Positions 47,032 to 55,201 of a DNA stretch of 64,000 bases are shown here, piece after piece. Each line of letters opens with the position of its first letter. Positions within the stretch are counted from its first letter, which is position 1. The translations under genes and the position numbers were made by a program. Source of the DNA: Vibrio campbellii CAIM 519 = NBRC 15631 = ATCC 25920. GTDB lineage: Bacteria; Pseudomonadota; Gammaproteobacteria; Enterobacterales; Vibrionaceae. The notes under the pieces are model-generated. The model had not been told where the DNA came from. It saw nothing but the letters and a program-made list of their open reading frames with translations, and ran no database searches. Location: NCBI RefSeq assembly GCF_002163755.1, contig NZ_CP015863.1, forward strand, positions 620,001 to 684,000, in the 5' to 3' direction.

Positions 47032-49236
47032 ATGGCACAAGCCGAGTTTTCATTGCAGGAAAAAGATAAAAAACGATTGATCAAAGATCGTTTGGTTCGT
47101 TTTGCAGTGACATCAGGTGGTGTAGGCGTTCTTGCTGCTCTAGTGTTGATCTTTGTTTACCTTGCGATGGTGATCATTCCTCTGTTTTCTGATGCAGAGA
47201 TCGAAACCAATTATGCCGCTCGTGCGACCCAAAGCGGGAAGCCACTCGCAATTTCCGTTGATGATTACTCCCAAATCGGTTTGGTTTTAACTCAATCCGG
47301 TGAAGTGCGTTTTCTACCTCTTGATGATTCTAGCAAGCCCGCGCTTTACACTCAGCAGATAGCTAATAACCCAGTGGCATTTTCTCAGTCTGCTCCAGGA
47401 TTGGGTTGGTATGGTTTAGTCGATGGCCAAGGTAAAGCGCACATCTTCAAGCCGGAGTTTAACGCGACGCTGCGCGAAAACACTCGTCCACCAGAAGTGG
47501 TGCCGTTTAGAACCTCAATGGACATGCTACTGACAGATGCATCTGATCCAGTTAAGACATTTGTTTTTAGTACTTCCACACAAGCTCCAACCCTTGTTTG
47601 GCAAACACAAAGCGGCGTGCTAAAAGCACGTTGGCAAGTTCCTCAACTATTAGATGCATCACCTGTTACCCATGACTTCACCTTCTCTTCGGGCTTTGAT
47701 GCGCCAGACCAAATGCTGCTGACGCCAGATGGTAATAACCTTTATTTGCGACATGGATCAGAGCTGATTGTTTTGGTGAAAGGTGACAATAAATTCTCAG
47801 TGCGCGAGGTTATCGATCTGACTCAGGGTGATAAAAAGCACTCAGTGAGAACGATGGATTTGCTGGCGGGGGCGTATTCTTTGCTCGTTACGCATAACGA
47901 TGGTCGTGTATCACAATGGTTTGATACGTTGCAGGGCGACAAGCGTACTTTGACTCACATTCGCGACTTTAAGTTGGCGTCTGAGCTGAAGTATTTACTT
48001 CCCGATTCACACCGCAAAGGTTTCTACAGCTTTTACACCAACGGTACTTTGCAAAGCCACTACACCACCAGTGAGAAATTGGTACTGTTTAAGCGTGCCT
48101 ATAAACAAGCGCCAGCCATGGCTGCAATGTCGAATAATGAGCGCTATCTGATTACGTGGCAAAACGACAAACTGACGGTCGCATTTGTTGATAACCCATA
48201 TCCAGAAGTCTCTCTGTCCTCCTTGTGGCAGAAGGTTTGGTATGAAGGTTACCCAGAGCCCGAATTTGTGTGGCAATCCACCTCAGCTAGTGACGATTTT
48301 GAAGCGAAGTTCAGCTTAGTGCCAATTGCGTTTGGTACCATCAAAGCGGCGATGTTCGCGATGCTGTTTTCGGTACCACTGGCAGTTTTAGGCGCAATTT
48401 ATACCGCCTACTTTATGTCGCCACGTATGCGTCGTGTGGTGAAGCCATCAATCGAGTTAATGGAAGCTTTGCCTACGGTTATCATTGGTTTCCTTGCCGG
48501 GCTCTGGTTCGCTCCGATTGTGGAAGACCATCTAATTACCGTTGTGGTGATGCTGTTTGTTTTGCCTTTGAGCACTATGGTGATGGGCGGCCTATGGGCA
48601 CTGATCCCACAACCGATACGTAATCGCCTGCCAAACGGGTGGCATGCTTTGGTTTTAATGCCTTTGATTTTGCTACTGATCGGTTTGGGTGTGTGGGTAT
48701 CACCAATGCTTGAGCAAGCCTTCTTTGGCGGGGACATGCGTTTGTTCCTGACTGACCATGGCATTGGCTTTGATCAACGTAACGCGCTGGTGGTTGGCTT
48801 GGCGATGGGCTTTGCGGTTATTCCAACGATTTTTACCATTGCAGAAGATGCGATTTTCTCTGTACCTAAGCACTTATCGGATGGCTCATTAGCGCTGGGT
48901 GCGACGCCATGGCAAACCCTGATTTATGTGGTCCTACTGACAGCCAGTCCGGGTATCTTCTCGGCAATCATGATGGGGCTTGGTCGTGCTGTAGGTGAAA
49001 CCATGATTGTATTAATGGCGACGGGTAATACGCCATTAATGGATTGGAACGTACTAGAAGGCTTGCGTAGCTTGTCGGCGACCATTGCGGTTGAATTGCC
49101 AGAGTCGGAAGTAGGCAGTTCGCACTACCGATTGTTGTTCCTATCGGCATTAATTTTGTTTGTCTTCACCTTTGCGGTGAACGCCTTGGCGGAATGGGTT
49201 CGTCAAAGACTAAGAGATAAATATCGTGCGTTGTAA
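47032..49236 (+). CDS. pstC: Phosphate ABC transporter permease PstC (long form)
   Basis: PstC and PstA form the membrane channel of the high-affinity phosphate importer. This protein has 734 residues against about 320 in E. coli. An N-terminal membrane helix (about residues 30-55) is followed by a periplasmic insert of roughly 350 residues (about 60-410) with beta-propeller-like repeats. The usual permease domain (about 425-730) includes the EAA-type loop LSDGSLALGATPWQTLIYVVLLTASPG. I start at ATG 47032 (GAGAGA upstream). An earlier in-frame ATG at 46939 would start inside the promoter, before the Pho box. It heads pstC-pstA-pstB-phoU. Confidence 0.93.
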   Translation: MAQAEFSLQEKDKKRLIKDRLVRFAVTSGGVGVLAALVLIFVYLAMVIIPLFSDAEIETNYAARATQSGKPLAISVDDYSQIGLVLTQSGEVRFLPLDDSSKPALYTQQIANNPVAFSQSAPGLGWYGLVDGQGKAHIFKPEFNATLRENTRPPEVVPFRTSMDMLLTDASDPVKTFVFSTSTQAPTLVWQTQSGVLKARWQVPQLLDASPVTHDFTFSSGFDAPDQMLLTPDGNNLYLRHGSELIVLVKGDNKFSVREVIDLTQGDKKHSVRTMDLLAGAYSLLVTHNDGRVSQWFDTLQGDKRTLTHIRDFKLASELKYLLPDSHRKGFYSFYTNGTLQSHYTTSEKLVLFKRAYKQAPAMAAMSNNERYLITWQNDKLTVAFVDNPYPEVSLSSLWQKVWYEGYPEPEFVWQSTSASDDFEAKFSLVPIAFGTIKAAMFAMLFSVPLAVLGAIYTAYFMSPRMRRVVKPSIELMEALPTVIIGFLAGLWFAPIVEDHLITVVVMLFVLPLSTMVMGGLWALIPQPIRNRLPNGWHALVLMPLILLLIGLGVWVSPMLEQAFFGGDMRLFLTDHGIGFDQRNALVVGLAMGFAVIPTIFTIAEDAIFSVPKHLSDGSLALGATPWQTLIYVVLLTASPGIFSAIMMGLGRAVGETMIVLMATGNTPLMDWNVLEGLRSLSATIAVELPESEVGSSHYRLLFLSALILFVFTFAVNALAEWVRQRLRDKYRAL

Positions 49237-49263
49237 TCAGTTAACGAAAGAGCGAGTAATAGC

Positions 49264-50937
49264 GTGTTAAATTGGATTCGTTCTGGCGCACCTTGGATTT
49301 GGCTAACCGGGGGAGCAGTAAGCATCAGTCTGCTTTCTGTCCTCGGTTTATTGCTTTTGATTGGCTGGAAGGGGCTGACTTACTTCTGGCCTGCGCCACT
49401 TTATCAATGGAATGTTGCTGCGCTGACTCCGGTGCAGGGCGAGGTGCTGCATGAAAACTCGATTCTGGTTGGTCAGGTTTACGAGCGTAGTTTTGTGCCA
49501 AGAAGTTACCTACCAGAAGAAGCGGCGAATAAACTCGCGGATGACGAAGAATTTGCGACACGTTTGAACATCAAAATTGCCAACCGTGAGTTGTATCCAG
49601 CTGACTTTATCTCGGTTCTGAAAATGCAGTTGGATGAGCCGACGACACCCGGTGAATGGGCGGTGATTGAACGCAGCAGCGGTGGCTACTTCTTCGGTAA
49701 GTTTGTTGCTTTTCAAGATGGCGAAACGCGCTATGAAAACAACATTCCAGCGCTTTTGGACCAGAAGCTCGATGATGCAGAAACCTTGCACCATGAAATT
49801 GATATGCTGGTGGATGATCAAGTAAAAGACTTAGGTTGGAAGCTAGAACAGCTTCGCTTAGACAAGCGCAAGCATGAGCTTAATGACACCATCACTGAAG
49901 AGTTTTTGGCAAATAACAGCCAACGCAAAGCAGAAATTGAAGCAGAGTTAGCCAAGCTAGACATGCAACTTGACGGGTTGCGCCTAGGCTTCTCTGATTA
50001 TGCTCTCATTGTTGAAGACATGACTGGGACTCAAGTTTCGATTCCATTAGAAGACATTTTGGACTACTGGTACCCAAACCAAATGTCATTGCCTGAAAAG
50101 GTTGCCCATTGGGGGAAGCAGGTTTGGAAGTTCTTATCCGAAGACCCTCGTGAGTCGAACTCAGAAGGTGGTGTTTTCCCAGCGATTTTCGGTACGGTTT
50201 TCTTGGTAATCATCATGTCGATCATCGTGATGCCATTAGGTGTGGTTGCGGCGATCTATTTGCATGAATACGCCAAGAATAATGCTCTAACTCGGGTGAT
50301 CCGTATTGCCGTGATTAACCTTGCAGGTGTTCCTTCTATCGTTTACGGCGTATTTGGTTTGGGCTTCTTTGTTTATACCATTGGTGCCTCAATCGATAAC
50401 CTGTTTTATGCCGAGCGATTACCCGCTCCAACCTTTGGTACGCCGGGCTTGTTGTGGTCTGCATTGACGCTAGCGGTCTTGACTCTACCAGTGGTGATTG
50501 TTACCACGGAAGAAGGTTTAACCCGCATTCCAAGCTCTGTTCGTCATGGTTCGCTAGCCTTGGGGGCAACACAGTTTGAAACGCTTTGGCGAGTGGTTTT
50601 GCCTATGGCAACCCCTGCGATAATCACTGGTTTGATTCTCGCAATTGCTCGCGCTGCGGGTGAGGTAGCACCCTTGATGCTGGTGGGGGTCGTGAAGTTA
50701 GCTTCGAGCTTGCCGGTGGATGGGCAATTCCCTTACGTGCATTTAGACAGAAAGTTTATGCACCTAGGCTTCCACATTTATGATGTTGGATTCCAGACCT
50801 CGAATATCGAGGCTGCGCGTCCGTTGGTTTACGCGACTTCCTTCTTACTCGTGACGGTTATTGTCGGACTAAACTTAACAGCAATCAGTATTCGTAATAA
50901 TCTGCGAGAGAAATACCGAACTTTAGGACAAGATTAA
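49264..50937 (+). CDS. pstA: Phosphate ABC transporter permease PstA (long form)
   Basis: This second channel subunit of the Pst importer has 557 residues against about 296 in E. coli. One membrane helix (about 14-38) is followed by a periplasmic insert (about 40-290) that includes a coiled-coil stretch (about 170-240, rich in Leu, Lys and Glu). The canonical permease domain follows, with HEYAKNN, GVPSIVYGVFGLG and RHGSLALGATQFETLWRVVLP. The start is GTG at 49264. It lies 27 bp after pstC and 2 bp before pstB. Both Pst permeases are enlarged on the periplasmic side, so the inserts may contact each other or PstS. Confidence 0.93.
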   Translation: MLNWIRSGAPWIWLTGGAVSISLLSVLGLLLLIGWKGLTYFWPAPLYQWNVAALTPVQGEVLHENSILVGQVYERSFVPRSYLPEEAANKLADDEEFATRLNIKIANRELYPADFISVLKMQLDEPTTPGEWAVIERSSGGYFFGKFVAFQDGETRYENNIPALLDQKLDDAETLHHEIDMLVDDQVKDLGWKLEQLRLDKRKHELNDTITEEFLANNSQRKAEIEAELAKLDMQLDGLRLGFSDYALIVEDMTGTQVSIPLEDILDYWYPNQMSLPEKVAHWGKQVWKFLSEDPRESNSEGGVFPAIFGTVFLVIIMSIIVMPLGVVAAIYLHEYAKNNALTRVIRIAVINLAGVPSIVYGVFGLGFFVYTIGASIDNLFYAERLPAPTFGTPGLLWSALTLAVLTLPVVIVTTEEGLTRIPSSVRHGSLALGATQFETLWRVVLPMATPAIITGLILAIARAAGEVAPLMLVGVVKLASSLPVDGQFPYVHLDRKFMHLGFHIYDVGFQTSNIEAARPLVYATSFLLVTVIVGLNLTAISIRNNLREKYRTLGQD

Positions 50938-50939
50938 GC

Positions 50940-51758
50940 ATGTTTAACTTTGATAATACATTGGGTTATGAGCCGCCATTGGATGTGCACAACCTGACGG
51001 ATGAACAAACGGCTATCTCGATCGAGAACCTTAATCTTTTCTATGTTCAGGCTCAGGCGCTGCATGATATCTCCATGCGTATCCCGAAAGGGCGCGTAAC
51101 CGCATTCATCGGACCGTCAGGTTGTGGTAAATCCACATTGCTGCGCTGTATCAACCGCATGAACGATTTAGTCGAAGGTTGTAAGGTGACGGGGCAAGTA
51201 CGTTTGCACGGTAAGAATGTGTACAACCCAAGTGTGGATGTGGCAACACTGCGCCGCCGAGTAGGTATGGTGTTTCAGCGCCCAAACCCATTCCCCAAGT
51301 CGATTTACGAAAACGTGGTTTACGGTCTTCGTTTACAAGGTGTGAAGAACAGTCGCATGTTGGACGATGCGGTCGAGCGTTCATTGCGTTCTGCGGCATT
51401 ATGGGACGAAGTAAAAGATCGTCTACATGAAAATGCATTCGGACTTTCTGGAGGCCAGCAGCAGCGTTTGGTGATTGCTCGCGCCGTCGCGATTGAACCT
51501 GAAGTACTATTATTGGATGAACCAACATCGGCTTTGGATCCAATCTCAACTTTAACTATTGAAGAGCTTATCAACGAGCTCAAGACTCAATATACTGTGG
51601 TTATTGTTACTCATAACATGCAACAAGCGGCGCGCGTCAGTGACCACACGGCATTCATTCATATGGGTAAACTGATTGAATACTCGGATGCGGATTCGAT
51701 CTTCACCTCTCCAATGAAGAAACAAACCGAAGATTACATTACCGGTCGTTACGGCTAA
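50940..51758 (+). CDS. pstB: Phosphate ABC transporter ATPase PstB
   Basis: PstB powers phosphate import and takes part in signalling to PhoR. The 272-residue ATPase has Walker A GPSGCGKST (about residues 59-67), Q loop VFQRPNPFPKS, signature LSGGQQQR (about 164-171), Walker B VLLLDEPTSALD and H loop VTHNM. The start lies 2 bp after the pstA stop. It is followed by phoU after 31 bp. Length and motifs are standard. Confidence 0.97.
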   Translation: MFNFDNTLGYEPPLDVHNLTDEQTAISIENLNLFYVQAQALHDISMRIPKGRVTAFIGPSGCGKSTLLRCINRMNDLVEGCKVTGQVRLHGKNVYNPSVDVATLRRRVGMVFQRPNPFPKSIYENVVYGLRLQGVKNSRMLDDAVERSLRSAALWDEVKDRLHENAFGLSGGQQQRLVIARAVAIEPEVLLLDEPTSALDPISTLTIEELINELKTQYTVVIVTHNMQQAARVSDHTAFIHMGKLIEYSDADSIFTSPMKKQTEDYITGRYG

Positions 51759-51789
51759 GCCGCGACCTTTCAAGGATTAAAGGAAAGCC

Positions 51790-52488
51790 ATGCACTTTGG
51801 ACGTCACATCTCAGGACAATTTAACGTAGAGCTAGAATCGATTCGTACCCATGTACTCACCATGGGAGGCTTGGTAGAACAGCAGTTGTCGTATGCTATT
51901 CAAGCCTTGCACAAAGAAGACATCGAACTAGCGCGTAAAGTTGTGCGTGATGATCACAAAGTTAATGCGATGGAAGTGTCGATTGATGACGCTTGTACTC
52001 GCATCATCGCTAAGCGTCAGCCTACGGCAAAAGACTTACGCTTAATCATGGCGATCATTAAGACCATCACAGATCTTGAGCGCATTGGTGATGTTGCAAC
52101 GCGTATTGCCTATGTGGCGATTGAAAGCCCGTCATCGCAAGAGCGTCAATTCCAAGTCTCATTAGAGCCTTTATGTCGTCAAGCGATCCAAATGCTGCAC
52201 CAAGTGCTCGATGCGTTTGCGCGTATGGACGTAGAAGCAGCGGCAGAAGTACACAAGCTTGATGATAAGTTGGATGCGGAATACGAAGCGGTGATTCGTC
52301 AGTTGATGACTTACATGATGGAAGATCCGAAAAACATTCCACATATTCTGCAAGTGATGTGGTCAGCGCGTGCCATTGAACGCGTAGGTGATCGATGCCA
52401 GAACATTTGTGAATACATTATCTACTTCGTGAAAGGGAAAGATGTACGCCACCTTGGCGATCAAAGCATTGATGACGTACTCAAATAA
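51790..52488 (+). CDS. phoU: Phosphate signalling protein PhoU
   Basis: PhoU is a peripheral all-helical protein with two PhoU repeats that keeps PhoR off when phosphate is plentiful. The 232-residue product has the metal-binding ExxxD motifs of each repeat, with DLERIGDVATRIA (about residues 93-105) and AIERVGDRCQNICEYIIY (about 195-212). It closes the pstC-pstA-pstB-phoU operon and is convergent with the PPK2 gene 44 bp away. Confidence 0.97.
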   Translation: MHFGRHISGQFNVELESIRTHVLTMGGLVEQQLSYAIQALHKEDIELARKVVRDDHKVNAMEVSIDDACTRIIAKRQPTAKDLRLIMAIIKTITDLERIGDVATRIAYVAIESPSSQERQFQVSLEPLCRQAIQMLHQVLDAFARMDVEAAAEVHKLDDKLDAEYEAVIRQLMTYMMEDPKNIPHILQVMWSARAIERVGDRCQNICEYIIYFVKGKDVRHLGDQSIDDVLK

Positions 52489-52532
52489 CCCCAAGTAAGG
52501 TGGTGGAACAGGTCTTTTACCATCGTACATCT

Positions 52533-53309
52533 CTAGTATTTATCAGGAACGAAGGTTTGATCGTCTATGGGTGCTCGGACGTAGCCTTCCTTATTCAGCT
52601 CTGGCAATTCGATAACTGGATGCTCAAGTTCTTCGTATTCGACTTGACTGAGCAGATGGCTGATACAATTCAAACGTGCTTTCTTTTTATCATCAGAAGG
52701 CACTACCCACCAAGGGCAGTTTTTTGTATCTGTGTAAGCAAACATTTTGTCTTTTGCTTGTGAATATTCCGCCCAGCGATTACGTGACTCTAAATCCATC
52801 GGGCTGAACTTCCAGCGTTTGATAGGGGTATTGATGCGTTCCAGAAAGCGCTTTTCTTGCTCTTCATCGGAGACTGAAAACCAATACTTAATTAAGATAA
52901 TGCCAGAGCGTTGCAGCATGCGTTCAAACTCAGGGCAAGAGCGGAGAAACTCCTCATATTGCTCTGGGGTACAAAAGCCCATGACTTTCTCGACGCCAGC
53001 ACGGTTGTACCAACTGCGGTCAAACAGCACGATTTCTCCAGCAGCAGGCAGATGTGCCACGTAGCGCTGGAAGTACCATTGTGTTTTCTCTTTCTCTGTT
53101 GGGGCGGGAAGGGCTGCGATACGGCAGACACGAGGGTTGAGTTTTTCAGTGATGCGTTTGATGGTGCCACCTTTGCCAGCAGCGTCGCGTCCTTCAAACA
53201 GTACCACGACTTTAAGCCCTTTGTGTTTGACCCACTTTTGGAGCTTAACCAACTCAATTTGCAGCTGTTCTAGTGCTTCTTCGTATTCCTTTTTCTTTAG
53301 TTTCGCCAT
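52533..53309 (-). CDS. ppk2: Polyphosphate kinase 2
   Basis: PPK2 enzymes transfer phosphate between polyphosphate and nucleotides, often making GTP or ATP from polyphosphate. The 258-residue single-domain protein has Walker A FEGRDAAGKGGTIKRI (about residues 38-53), Walker B LFDRSWYNRAGVE (about 95-107) and the lid segment IKRWKFSPMDLESRNRW. The length fits class I PPK2. It stands next to phoU in the phosphate cluster, convergent with it. With ppk1 and ppx nearby, synthesis, degradation and reuse of polyphosphate are all encoded here. The preferred nucleotide cannot be told from sequence. Confidence 0.93.
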   Translation of the reverse strand: MAKLKKKEYEEALEQLQIELVKLQKWVKHKGLKVVVLFEGRDAAGKGGTIKRITEKLNPRVCRIAALPAPTEKEKTQWYFQRYVAHLPAAGEIVLFDRSWYNRAGVEKVMGFCTPEQYEEFLRSCPEFERMLQRSGIILIKYWFSVSDEEQEKRFLERINTPIKRWKFSPMDLESRNRWAEYSQAKDKMFAYTDTKNCPWWVVPSDDKKKARLNCISHLLSQVEYEELEHPVIELPELNKEGYVRAPIDDQTFVPDKY

Positions 53310-53375
53310 GTTTCCTCCTGTCCTTAGTTATCAATATGTTAGCACTCAATAACAAAAGACGGGATTTGAAAGCGC

Positions 53376-54119
53376 TTAATTGAGAGCTGTTACCATGTTC
53401 GCGATAGCATCGGTGTTGGTGACAGGAATCGAAAAATCATCCACATCGGCAGCGCCCATTTTGCTTTGCTCGGCAATAAAGGTCATGTGACTTGGGCGAG
53501 TTGTCTTGCCAGATAAATGCACTTCGGCGACTTTCGCTTGCTTAATCAATTGACCAACATTGTCTGCATTCACCCCGGCGCCTGCCATGATCGCAATGCG
53601 TCCTTGAGCTTGTTCAACTAAGGCTTTAAGCACATCGATCCCTTGCGGTGCAGAAGGTGCAAGGCCGGAAGTCAAAATACGCTCACAGCCTAAGCTGATC
53701 ACTTCTTCTAACGCTTTTTCAGCGTCACGACACTGATCAAAGGCACGATGGAAGGTCACGCCTAAGCCAAGCGCTTGAGCATATTCACACAGTGCAGTTG
53801 CGTAAGGCATATGAATGTTGCCGTCTTGAGTGAGCACGCCGAGCACGACACCGTTCAAGCCTGCTTGCTTGGCAGCTTCAATATCCCAGCGCATCATTTC
53901 GATTTCTTCCTCACTGTAGAAGAAGTCACCTTGGCGCGGGCGAATCATCGCGTAAACCGGAATAGTAGAGCGTTTAGCGGCTTGCTGCATAAAGCCATAG
54001 CTTGGCGTTAAGCCACCTAAAGCAAGTGAAGAGCAGAGTTCGATGCGGGTTGCACCACCGGCAATCGCGTTGTGGAGAGATTCAATGTTATCAATACAGA
54101 CTTCAAGTTGAGTGTTCAC
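53376..54119 (-). CDS. cutC: CutC family protein (copper homeostasis)
   Basis: This 247-residue TIM-barrel protein matches CutC along its length: LEVCIDNIESLHNAIAGGATRIELCSSLALGGLTPS at the N terminus, then YAMIRPRQGDFFYSEEE and VTFHRAFDQCRD. CutC was first linked to copper tolerance in E. coli, though direct copper binding is doubtful and other roles have been suggested. It lies alone between the PPK2 gene and the peroxiredoxin gene. No metal-responsive site was recognised in the 270-bp upstream region. Confidence 0.92.
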   Translation of the reverse strand: MNTQLEVCIDNIESLHNAIAGGATRIELCSSLALGGLTPSYGFMQQAAKRSTIPVYAMIRPRQGDFFYSEEEIEMMRWDIEAAKQAGLNGVVLGVLTQDGNIHMPYATALCEYAQALGLGVTFHRAFDQCRDAEKALEEVISLGCERILTSGLAPSAPQGIDVLKALVEQAQGRIAIMAGAGVNADNVGQLIKQAKVAEVHLSGKTTRPSHMTFIAEQSKMGAADVDDFSIPVTNTDAIANMVTALN

Positions 54120-54257
54120 GAGGTTGTCCTGAATTATTGTAATTACAGCAAATACTAGCAGGACGAAAGGGGAGAATCTGTACTGAGATCGAAGGAAATA
54201 GAGGTAAACTTTTTGCGCGATGCTTGCCTCTTTTGCTTTTCAAAACCGCAGATAAAA

Positions 54258-54289
54258 AGAAAGCCCAGAGCGAACTCTGGGCTTTTTTA
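54258..54289. terminator. Bidirectional terminator between cutC and the peroxiredoxin gene
   Basis: The 10-bp stem AAGCCCAGAG / CTCTGGGCTT (54261-54284) with loop CGAA has T runs on both strands. It lies 105 bp past the peroxiredoxin stop and probably ends that transcript. Confidence 0.85.
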
Positions 54290-54392
54290 TGACTTTACTT
54301 AGACTGATTGGCGTTTGCGGTTTTTCCGCTATAGCTTTTTGCTTTATATACATCCAACCAACACGCCCGTTGAGCTTGGGCGGCAGTGTCTA

Positions 54393-55001
54393 TTACTTGC
54401 TTAGGTCGTCTGCGTGCTCAGATAGGAACGCTGCAACACCTTTTGGAGATGCGTCCATACCTGCTTTACCTTCTTCCCATTGTGCAGGACATACTTCGCC
54501 GTGCTTCTGGTGGAAGTTTAGTGCATCAACCATGCGTAGCATTTCGTCGATGTTACGACCTAGTGGTAGATCGTTAACTACTTGGTGACGTACAAGACCG
54601 TCTTCGTCGATTAGGAAAGAACCACGGAAAGCAACGCCTGCTTCTGGGTGCTCTACATCGTACGCTTTGCAGATTTCGTGCTTAACGTCAGCAACTAGAG
54701 GGTATTTAACTTGACCGATACCGCCATCTTCGATAGCAGTGTTACGCCATGCGTTGTGAGAGAACTGAGAATCGATAGAAACACCGATTACTTCAACACC
54801 TTTAGCTTGGAAATCAGCTAGACGGTTGTCGAATGCGATTAGCTCAGATGGGCAAACGAAAGTGAAATCTAGTGGGTAGAAAAATACTACTGCTTTCTTA
54901 CCTTTAGTGAATTCTGCAAAGTTGAAGTTTTCAACGATTTCACCGTTACCTAGAACAGCTGCTGCAGTAAAGTCAGGGGCTTGACGACCTACTAGTACCA
55001 T
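54393..55001 (-). CDS. 2-Cys peroxiredoxin (AhpC/Prx2-like)
   Basis: This 202-residue thiol peroxidase reduces hydrogen peroxide and small hydroperoxides. The peroxidatic cysteine is C50 in DFTFVCPSE, and the resolving cysteine is C171 in GEVCPAQW, the typical 2-Cys pattern. ATG 55001 (MVLVGRQAPDF) follows AGGAGC; a frame opening upstream at 55034 would add 11 unlikely residues. It is divergent from an OxyR2-type regulator, the same pairing as prx2/oxyR2 in Vibrio vulnificus. The 5' untranslated region contains two mutually exclusive hairpins. No ahpF-like reductase is adjacent. Confidence 0.93.
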   Translation of the reverse strand: MVLVGRQAPDFTAAAVLGNGEIVENFNFAEFTKGKKAVVFFYPLDFTFVCPSELIAFDNRLADFQAKGVEVIGVSIDSQFSHNAWRNTAIEDGGIGQVKYPLVADVKHEICKAYDVEHPEAGVAFRGSFLIDEDGLVRHQVVNDLPLGRNIDEMLRMVDALNFHQKHGEVCPAQWEEGKAGMDASPKGVAAFLSEHADDLSK

Positions 55002-55007
55002 TTTTTT

Positions 55008-55060
55008 GCTCCTAAAAAATTTGGTTTGATCCAAACCTATATTCAGTTATTTAGGTTTGG
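55008..55060 (-). promoter_or_regulatory. Competing hairpins in the peroxiredoxin 5' untranslated region
   Basis: On the minus strand, segment A CCAAACCTA (55060-55052), segment B TAGGTTTGG (55039-55031) and segment C CAAACC (55028-55023) are ordered 5' to 3'. B pairs perfectly with A (9 bp) or with C (6 bp, 3-nt loop). The B-C hairpin is followed by AAATTTTTT and then the ribosome site, so it resembles a terminator or sequestering structure. Confidence 0.55.
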
Positions 55061-55083
55061 TCCTTGTTTGTGCGAGACAAACT

Positions 55084-55112
55084 ATAGTACAGATTGTAGT
55101 ATTGAAAAAAGC
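55084..55112 (-). promoter_or_regulatory. Probable promoter of the peroxiredoxin gene
   Basis: TACTAT at 55089-55084 on the minus strand is a fair -10, and GCTTTT lies 17 bp upstream as a poor -35. A weak -35 fits activation by OxyR2. I found no clear match to the full OxyR tetranucleotide pattern, only scattered CTAT and ATAG elements between 55075 and 55195. Confidence 0.4.
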
Positions 55113-55201
55113 GAAATAAATAGATTGAGTTCATCGAAAAAAGCGATAACAACGAAACTATTATCTCGATCACTGGAACAGCAATAGATACAAATAGAAT
55201 T

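Noticed and set aside
55075..55200. Search for a full OxyR binding site (four ATAGNT elements at 10-bp steps) between the divergent genes
   Set aside because: Only scattered CTAT and ATAG pieces match, so no site is claimed.
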